In this document: in pieces, positions 58,240 through 64,000 of the stretch
Layout: every line of letters starts with the position of its first letter
Numbering within the stretch: position 1 is the first letter of the stretch
DNA from: Dictyoglomus sp. NZ13-RE01
Lineage (GTDB): Bacteria > Dictyoglomota > Dictyoglomia > Dictyoglomales > Dictyoglomaceae
Length of the DNA stretch: 64,000 nucleotides
Assembly: GCA_002878375.1 (NCBI GenBank)
Contig: NIRF01000001.1
Location: 248,001-312,000 of the forward strand
Direction: 5' to 3'
Notes under the pieces: model-generated
Seen by the model: the letters and a program-made list of their open reading frames with translations, nothing else
The model's database searches: none
Told to the model about the DNA's origin: nothing
Made by a program: the position numbers and the translations under genes

Positions 58240-60198
58240 TTATTTTTTTATGTGTCTTTCCCAGAACTTAATAGCATCATTAATCCAACCCTCTGCAACA
58301 GTTCCTTCACCAAGTCCAAATCCGTGTGGAAGTCCAGGAAATATTTTTATTTCTGCATCAATTCCCATTTTCTTTAGCTTATTTATTCTATCTTCCATTG
58401 TTTTATAAGATGCAATCCAATCATTTGTTCCAACACATGCAAACGTCGGGGGTTCTTTTCCTGTCACTTCTGACAAACCTGTATATTGCATTATGACCAC
58501 TGCAGGACGTGGATATCTCTTCTCACCAAAACTCTCTGTACCATAGCTCCCAACCCATGTTACAACACGTGCACCAGCCGAACCTCCCCAAAGTGAATAA
58601 TCTCGCATATCTATTCCGAGTTTATCAGCATTTTCATGTAAGAAAGCAATTGCCCTTGCCAAATCTTCGCAAGCACTCTGCGGACCAGGACGATAAATTA
58701 AAGCGAATGCATTATATCCTTTTTTGCTCAGCTCAAGAGCATGTGGAAAGCTATCTTGCATTGCACCAACGTATGCAAACCCCCCACCTGCAACGATAAT
58801 CGCTGTTTTTGCGCCTTTTTTACCATGGAAAAAGAATAATCCTGTGTCTTTCTTGCTGGGATCTTTGATTTTTTCTTCACTGGTATAAATATCATAAAAA
58901 ATAGTCTCTCCTGATTCAGCCTGTTCTTTGAGATAATTAATAATTTCTACTGTTTTCTTTGGATTAATGTTGGTATACCACATAAGCGAGAGGTCCCCAA
59001 GAGTATCCCCACGATAGTAATTTTTATTCGTTGGAAAAAGAAGTCTACCAAAATCTTTGAAAGCCCAGTATTGCATTACCTCTTCAATTTTTGTATTTGT
59101 ATCAAAAACTTTGTAATGATGCTCTATCATTAAGGACGAGCGAACCTCCTGCTGTTTATTTTTAGTTTCATCTTGAGCACCCCAAAATGCTTTCAAACCA
59201 TTATAGATATATTCCATTGCAGCTTGCATATCGTGCGAATATCCTTGTTTAACACGAAACGCAAAATTACCGTCAGCTCTATTATCTACATCGATAAAAT
59301 AAGGGGATTTTCTCATAAGATCCGCTCTTGCTTTATCATAGCTGTATGCAAAATCATTAGTTCCAGTTATCACAAAGACGAAATAATCGTGAGGATTATA
59401 CCGTTTAGCTGCAGAAAAGATATTTTCATCGTCAAGAGTCGTTCCACAACTCATTGGCAAGAAATAATAAAAGTAATCAAGTCCATATTGAAATGTTCTC
59501 CAAGTTGCTACAGCACCCATTGAAAACCCACCAAATCCACGGTGTTCACGGGAAGATGTAAGATCTTTTTTTGATGTACTTACAGCATAGGTACTGTATA
59601 CTCCTTCAACAGCAGGGATTAAATCATTTAATAATTCATTATGATAATTTTTTGTAAGCTGCATGGCTAAAGAAAAGTTACTTGAATCCAGTCCATTTTC
59701 ATTTGTGTTATTATAAGTTGGACATACTATAATTAATGGTTTTATTTCACCTGCAGCGATCGCATTATCAATGACATTTTTAAAAATAGAAGGATGTTCT
59801 GGGGTTCCGAGCATTGTTGTTTCATTACCCCAGCCACCATGCATTAAATAAAACACATTATATTTTTGATTTTTGTTATATCCATATGGAAGATATACAA
59901 TTGCGCGTTTTTTGAGAGGTTTTGATTTTCTATAATAAGAAAAAGATTCATAAGTATAATAGTATAGTTCTGCCAGTGTTCCTGGCTGTTTTGATGTTTT
60001 AAAATACTCATCAGGAATTTTTTCTATCTGTTTTGGAATCATGACATTCTGCTTTGCTTTCTGTGAATTTATACTCTGGCTCTCTCTTATTACTGTATTT
60101 TCTTTTGTTGCTTCGCTAAGAGATTTGTCCGTGATGCTGCAGGCAGCAAGTAGCAACGACATGATCAGTACCACTTCTATAATTACCATTTTTCGCAT
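58240..60198 (-). CDS. Lipoprotein with two alpha/beta hydrolase (esterase) domains
   Basis: A 652-residue lipoprotein: signal with lipobox LLLAACS (Cys about residue 20). Domain 1 (about 75-340) is a CE1/esterase D-type hydrolase: RAIVYLPYGYNKN, YLMHGGWGNE, nucleophile GFGGFSMGAVATW and GYSHDMQAA. Domain 2 (about 440-650) is a BD-FAE/acetyl-esterase type: AIIVAGGGFAYVG, nucleophile WGGSAGARVV, LPHGFGLGEG. Such fusions remove acetyl or feruloyl groups from plant polysaccharides; the substrate here is inferred. It lies behind a terminator, so it may have its own promoter. Confidence 0.82.
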   Translation of the reverse strand: MRKMVIIEVVLIMSLLLAACSITDKSLSEATKENTVIRESQSINSQKAKQNVMIPKQIEKIPDEYFKTSKQPGTLAELYYYTYESFSYYRKSKPLKKRAIVYLPYGYNKNQKYNVFYLMHGGWGNETTMLGTPEHPSIFKNVIDNAIAAGEIKPLIIVCPTYNNTNENGLDSSNFSLAMQLTKNYHNELLNDLIPAVEGVYSTYAVSTSKKDLTSSREHRGFGGFSMGAVATWRTFQYGLDYFYYFLPMSCGTTLDDENIFSAAKRYNPHDYFVFVITGTNDFAYSYDKARADLMRKSPYFIDVDNRADGNFAFRVKQGYSHDMQAAMEYIYNGLKAFWGAQDETKNKQQEVRSSLMIEHHYKVFDTNTKIEEVMQYWAFKDFGRLLFPTNKNYYRGDTLGDLSLMWYTNINPKKTVEIINYLKEQAESGETIFYDIYTSEEKIKDPSKKDTGLFFFHGKKGAKTAIIVAGGGFAYVGAMQDSFPHALELSKKGYNAFALIYRPGPQSACEDLARAIAFLHENADKLGIDMRDYSLWGGSAGARVVTWVGSYGTESFGEKRYPRPAVVIMQYTGLSEVTGKEPPTFACVGTNDWIASYKTMEDRINKLKKMGIDAEIKIFPGLPHGFGLGEGTVAEGWINDAIKFWERHIKK

Positions 60199-60244
60199 TT
60201 GCTTACCTCTCTTTTGGAATATACAGTTGAAATGACTCTTTTAA

Positions 60245-60266
60245 AAAGGGCCCAAAAAGGCCCTTT
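60245..60266 (-). terminator. Terminator after the intact aldo/keto reductase
   Basis: AAAGGGCC (60245-60252), 6-base loop, GGCCCTTT (60259-60266); the minus strand continues TTTTTAAAAG. It separates the reductase/dehydrogenase genes from the esterase-flavodoxin-cupin genes. Confidence 0.8.
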
Positions 60267-60286
60267 CAACTATAACTGTTAATAAA

Positions 60287-61168
<882 letters not shown>

Positions 61169-62373
61169 TTACATTGCCATCCTCAGTATCTCTACAATAT
61201 CTTCCTTCCTCAAAGGTGGACGACCTGGAAGCTTTCCTTCTTCGTCACAAAGAATTTCCAAAGTCTTATCAGCCCAATAGTAAAGCATCTCATCAGTGAC
61301 TTTTCCAATTCCTAATTCTGACAAGCGTGTAGGACAACCTATTGAACGTAAGAACTCTTCAAGCCTATCAATACCCTCCATAGCAAGGCTCAAATAGTCT
61401 TTACCCATCGCCGAAATACCAAATATGCGCTGAGCAAACTGTACAAAACGTTCTGGGCGAAATCTTGCAGCAAAGCGCATCCATGCTGGGTTCACGACTG
61501 CCAGCCCTGCTCCATGGGGAATATCGTACAGTGCGGAAAGTGTATGCTCTATCATGTGAACCGGTGCTACATAATTTGTACCAGCCTGAACCCAGCCGTT
61601 CAGGGCAACTATTGACGCCCACTGCACTTGAGTGCGCGCTTCTAAGTCGTTTCCATTATTAACTGCCTTTGGTCCCCATTCCAAGACAGTTTGAATTACT
61701 CCTTCGGCAAATCTTTCCTGAATAGGAGTCCCATCTATCCCGTTAAAATAACCCTCGGTCACATGGGTTATTATGTCGCAAACCCCAAAAGCTGTGTGAT
61801 TCTTGGGCACTGTCATGGTAAGTTCAGGATCCACCACTGCCACACAAGGATAAAGAACTTCAGTTTTGACAAAGGTCTTCAGTTTTTCATCCTCATCATC
61901 AATTGTTATTACAGCACCGCAGTTCATCTCCGAGTCGGTTGCAGCTAAGGTAGGAACAGTGATAATGGGAAGAGCTCGCTCCGGAAGTCTGGGCGCTTTT
62001 CCTGACTGTACAAGCATATCCTTAGGATTCCCTTCGTAAAGGACTGAGGCTGCAATTACTTTTGAGGCATCCATGACGCTACCGCCACCCATACCTATGA
62101 CCACATCACATGCCTCTTTTTTTGCCAGTTCTGCAGCACCACTACAGTTGACAGCCGTGGGTTTGGTTCAACACCAGAGAATTCCACCACAGAAACATCC
62201 GCTGCTTTAAGACTTGCTACTGCTCGATCAAATGCTCCACTTTTCTTTACACTTCCACCACCAATGACAAGCAGGGCTTTTTTCCCATATTTACTAACTA
62301 CTTTACCTAACTGTTCTAATGAACCTGCACCAAAGATGAGCCGAGTTGGATTATAAAATTCAAATTTCATCAT
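61169..62373 (-). pseudogene. Iron-containing alcohol dehydrogenase, frameshifted
   Basis: Together the two frames give a normal Fe-ADH of about 400 residues. N-part from 62373: FEFYNPTRLIFGAGSLEQLG, ALLVIGGGSVKKSGAFD and EPNPRLSTV. The frame then fails between about 62137 and 62142, and another frame continues AAELAKKEACDVVIGMGGGS (NAD loop), PTLAATDSEMN, and the metal-site histidines in HTAFGVCDIITHVTEGYF, HMIEHTLSAL and IPHGAGLAVVNPAW. A single-base loss explains it. The C-part has a possible internal start at 62104. Start chosen behind GGAGGTG. Confidence 0.85.
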
Positions 62374-62447
62374 ATATAACACCTCCACTATAGTGTTTTT
62401 GTGGTATTTGAATATCAATGCATATTTTGAAAAGGCTTAGTAATATG

Positions 62448-62794
62448 TCACCAATCTAATTCATTTGATTGGAGTTTTTCCAGCTGCTTATCCAAAAATC
62501 TGTCAAAATCCTCGTGTTTTTCGACTTGCCATACAGGAGATTTGGTTGCGAGAAAAAACTTTTCTCTATATTCGTCTTTTAACGCTTCCCCAACTATTTT
62601 TTCGCTGTTTCCCATATGGTATGGATATGCAGTATCAACGTAGTTCACACCATGTTCGATTGCAAACCTTATCATCTCTATTGCCTTTTCTTCATCTACT
62701 TGAGATGCATCCTCCCCAATGGTGGGAAGTCTCATAGCACCAAATCCCAAAATGGAAGTTTTACACCCGTTTTCCCAAAATCTCTGTATTGCAT
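62448..62794 (-). pseudogene. Aldo/keto reductase, frameshifted and truncated
   Basis: From ATG 62794 (RBS GAGGGAAGGG) the frame reads MQYRDFGKTGVK and then breaks in an A4 run at 62759-62762; the next frame continues TSILGFGAMRLPTIG, the catalytic VDTAYPYHMGNSE, and FFLATKSPVW, and stops at 62448 after LEKLQSNELDW. One lost A explains the shift. The rest of the barrel, including the catalytic His and cofactor site, is missing. The upstream extension of the second frame is not protein-like. Confidence 0.8.
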
Positions 62795-62880
62795 TATTTT
62801 CCCTTCCCTCATTATCAGTCTTAGTATTAAAATGATTGGCACTTTTCAGTTTCATTTAAAGAATTTTGTCAATATGCCAT

Positions 62881-63003
62881 CTATTTTAATTCCTCTGGGT
62901 ATCGTCCTTCTTGAATAGGAATTTTTATTGGGACAATCAACATATATCTAACTCCAATTGCAGAAACTTCAGGTCTGCTTTTTCCAAGTTTTCTCTTTTC
63001 CAT
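62881..63003 (-). pseudogene. Aldo/keto reductase N-terminal remnant
   Basis: A 40-codon frame, first behind the MerR-type promoter with RBS GGAGG. It starts MEKRKLGKSRPEVSAIGV, which is the N-terminus of aldo/keto reductases (usually followed by LG-C-MG), then changes to an unrelated end (IPIQEGRYPEELK). It looks like two fragments joined by a deletion. Confidence 0.65.
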
Positions 63004-63039
63004 AGTAAAAAACCTCCAATTTTTATTTTCTTGTTTTAA

Positions 63040-63070
63040 ATTGTATTTGTTAGAGTTAACTCTAAGTCAA
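63040..63070 (-). promoter_or_regulatory. MerR-family-type promoter of the accessory cassette
   Basis: On the minus strand TTGACT (63065-63070), a 19-base spacer and TACAAT (63040-63045). The spacer holds the perfect 16-base palindrome TTAGAGTTAACTCTAA (63050-63065). A long 19-base spacer with a central dyad is the hallmark of MerR-family activation, as at adhR/nmlR-type aldehyde-responsive genes. No MerR gene is in the window. From 63071 to 63247 I see no gene. Confidence 0.78.
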
Positions 63071-63247
63071 TAGGTTTTTTGATTAAGATGGCAAATAGCT
63101 ATAAATATATATACCAGTCGTAGTAATAGTAATAAGGTATAAGAGAAAGAACCTTTTTTACCTTTATGGTTTGTTTGCTAAGACTTTAACTATATTTTTT
63201 AAATATTGGTAACCATGTGCATACCAAATGTCTTTTTATTTAAAATG

Positions 63248-63841
63248 TTAACCCTTATAAAGATTATGCTTATGGATATATTCCTCTACCGATGAAGGAA
63301 CAAGGTATTTAATAGATTCTCCCCTTTTTATCTTCTCTCTTATATCACTTGAAGATAATGGGAAATAAGGAAAATTAAACATAATAATATTTGTTTTATT
63401 TTTTTCTATAAACAATCTTAAATCATCTGAAAATTCATAAAAACCTCGGCTTCCCACAATTATTTTGGCTAAATCAAGAATTTTTTGAGGTTCCTTCCAA
63501 GAAAGAATATAAATAAACGCATCTAATCCCAATAATAAGTATATATCTTCCTGAAGAATTTTCTTTATTTCTTCCAATGTATCTACCATATAAGATATTC
63601 CTTCTCTTTTTATTTCTATATCCCATACTTCAAAATGAGGATTATCATTAATAGCCAGTAAAACCATTTCATATCTTTCTTTTTCTCCGGCGGATGGTAT
63701 ATTTCTATGAGGAGGAATTTTATTTGGAATAAAAATAACCTTTTTTAGGCAAAAAGCAACCCTTACAGACTCTGCAAACCATAAATGACCATTATGTATA
63801 GGGTCGAAGGTACCGCCAAAGATGCCTATTTTATCCCTCAT
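63248..63841 (-). CDS. nadD: Nicotinate-nucleotide adenylyltransferase
   Basis: Makes nicotinate adenine dinucleotide in NAD synthesis. The 197-residue protein has GIFGGTFDPIHNGHLWFAE with the (H/T)xGH motif, FIPNKIPPHR, LLGLDAFIYILSWKEPQKIL and the end motif FPYFPLSSSDIREKIKRGES (ISSTxIR type). The ATG overlaps the obg stop by 11 bases, a common gene pair. Confidence 0.95.
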   Translation of the reverse strand: MRDKIGIFGGTFDPIHNGHLWFAESVRVAFCLKKVIFIPNKIPPHRNIPSAGEKERYEMVLLAINDNPHFEVWDIEIKREGISYMVDTLEEIKKILQEDIYLLLGLDAFIYILSWKEPQKILDLAKIIVGSRGFYEFSDDLRLFIEKNKTNIIMFNFPYFPLSSSDIREKIKRGESIKYLVPSSVEEYIHKHNLYKG

Positions 63842-64000
63842 CCTCTAAAACCAAATGGGAATAAGGTTTAGAATGATAAGTAAATATATAATCCCCAATT
63901 TTAATCTTTTCTCCATCTTTAACCTTATATTGTCTTAATAAAGATATAATTCCTCTTCTCCTAATATAGTTTATGAAGTATCCTTGAGCTTGAAAATCAT
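63831..64000 (-). CDS. obg: GTPase Obg, C-terminal end
   Basis: Only the last 55 or so codons lie in the window; the gene enters from the right edge. The visible part reads DFQAQGYFINYIRRRGIISL, KVKDGEKIKIGDYIFTYH and ends in an acidic LVLEDEG, matching the OCT domain at the C-terminus of Obg/CgtA GTPases, which act in ribosome assembly. The G domain is outside the window. Order obg-nadD is widespread. Confidence 0.75.
   Translation of the reverse strand, partial: DFQAQGYFINYIRRRGIISLLRQYKVKDGEKIKIGDYIFTYHSKPYSHLVLEDEG

Noticed and set aside
62795-62855. N-terminal extension of the truncated aldo/keto reductase
   Set aside because: It is an out-of-frame reading caused by the one-base loss at 62759-62762; the family N-terminus lies in the other frame from 62794.
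63071-63247. Possible small gene between the cassette promoter and nadD
   Set aside because: No frame with a ribosome site or recognisable product; it appears to be non-coding.

Overview
The window is a compact, AT-rich bacterial chromosome segment. The visible genes point to a thermophile of the Dictyoglomus type. This is an inference from the mix of genes: short-form HisG with HisZ, an outer-membrane PorV-like protein, a Lon/Hsp20/bacterial eRF1-like cluster, a bacterial glycerol-1-phosphate dehydrogenase and RecJ-SecDF-YajC-Tgt-QueA-RuvCAB clustering. No 16S rRNA is present to settle it. Most intergenic regions are short. Promoters are easy to see as TTGACA-N17-TATAAT or as extended -10 elements.

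Layout. 1-2980 (minus): histidine operon hisZ-hisG-hisD-hisC, with hisC cut by the window edge. 2990-5310 (plus): rsmG, a GNAT-like protein, an ArsR-type regulator. 5360-6610 (minus): PorV-like outer-membrane protein. 6720-10660 (plus): hsp20, lon and an eRF1-like (baeRF) gene, with a perfect CRP-type palindrome upstream. 10690-19090 (minus): gapA, leuS, an M1 peptidase fused to a probable beta-barrel, and a NatAB-type ABC transporter. 19190-22080 (plus): fur-feoA-feoB-feoC iron operon behind a Fur-type box. 22040-27380 (minus): pyrR-B-C-K-D-F operon with a PyrR-controlled attenuator; its likely terminator lies inside feoC. 27385-30675: an unknown membrane protein, a frameshifted alpha/beta hydrolase, a broken DUF438/hemerythrin/PAS gene and a copA remnant, a zone of gene decay. 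30750-33345 (plus): polX and trmI. 33245-47790 (minus): one long, tightly packed run from a NusG_II-domain protein and nnr through yebC, ruvCAB, queH, a lipid kinase, DUF2905, SpoIID-like, queA, tgt, yajC, secD and secF to recJ, then eno further upstream (47820-49097). 49220-55990 (plus): phosphoribosyltransferase, NUDIX, glycosyltransferase, sugar nucleotidyltransferase fusion, RNase HIII, glycerol-1-phosphate dehydrogenase. 55998-56470 (minus): five tRNA genes with one strong promoter.

56500-63070 is an accessory block: a deleted insertion sequence next to the tRNA array, then a minus-strand cassette (aldo/keto reductases, iron alcohol dehydrogenase, esterase lipoprotein, flavodoxin, cupin). 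Its outer promoter has the 19-bp spacer and perfect central palindrome of MerR-family control. Several of its genes are frameshifted or truncated, so the cassette looks acquired and now decaying. 63248-64000 (minus) returns to core genes, nadD and the 3' end of obg.

The points most worth following are the Lon-linked eRF1-like protein with GGW in place of GGQ, the peptidase-barrel fusion with its ABC transporter, two genes whose promoters sit so close to the start that their mRNAs should be leaderless, a terminator embedded in an opposing coding sequence, a slippery heptamer immediately before the premature stop in the hydrolase, and a four-copy heptamer/hairpin at the edge of the insertion sequence.
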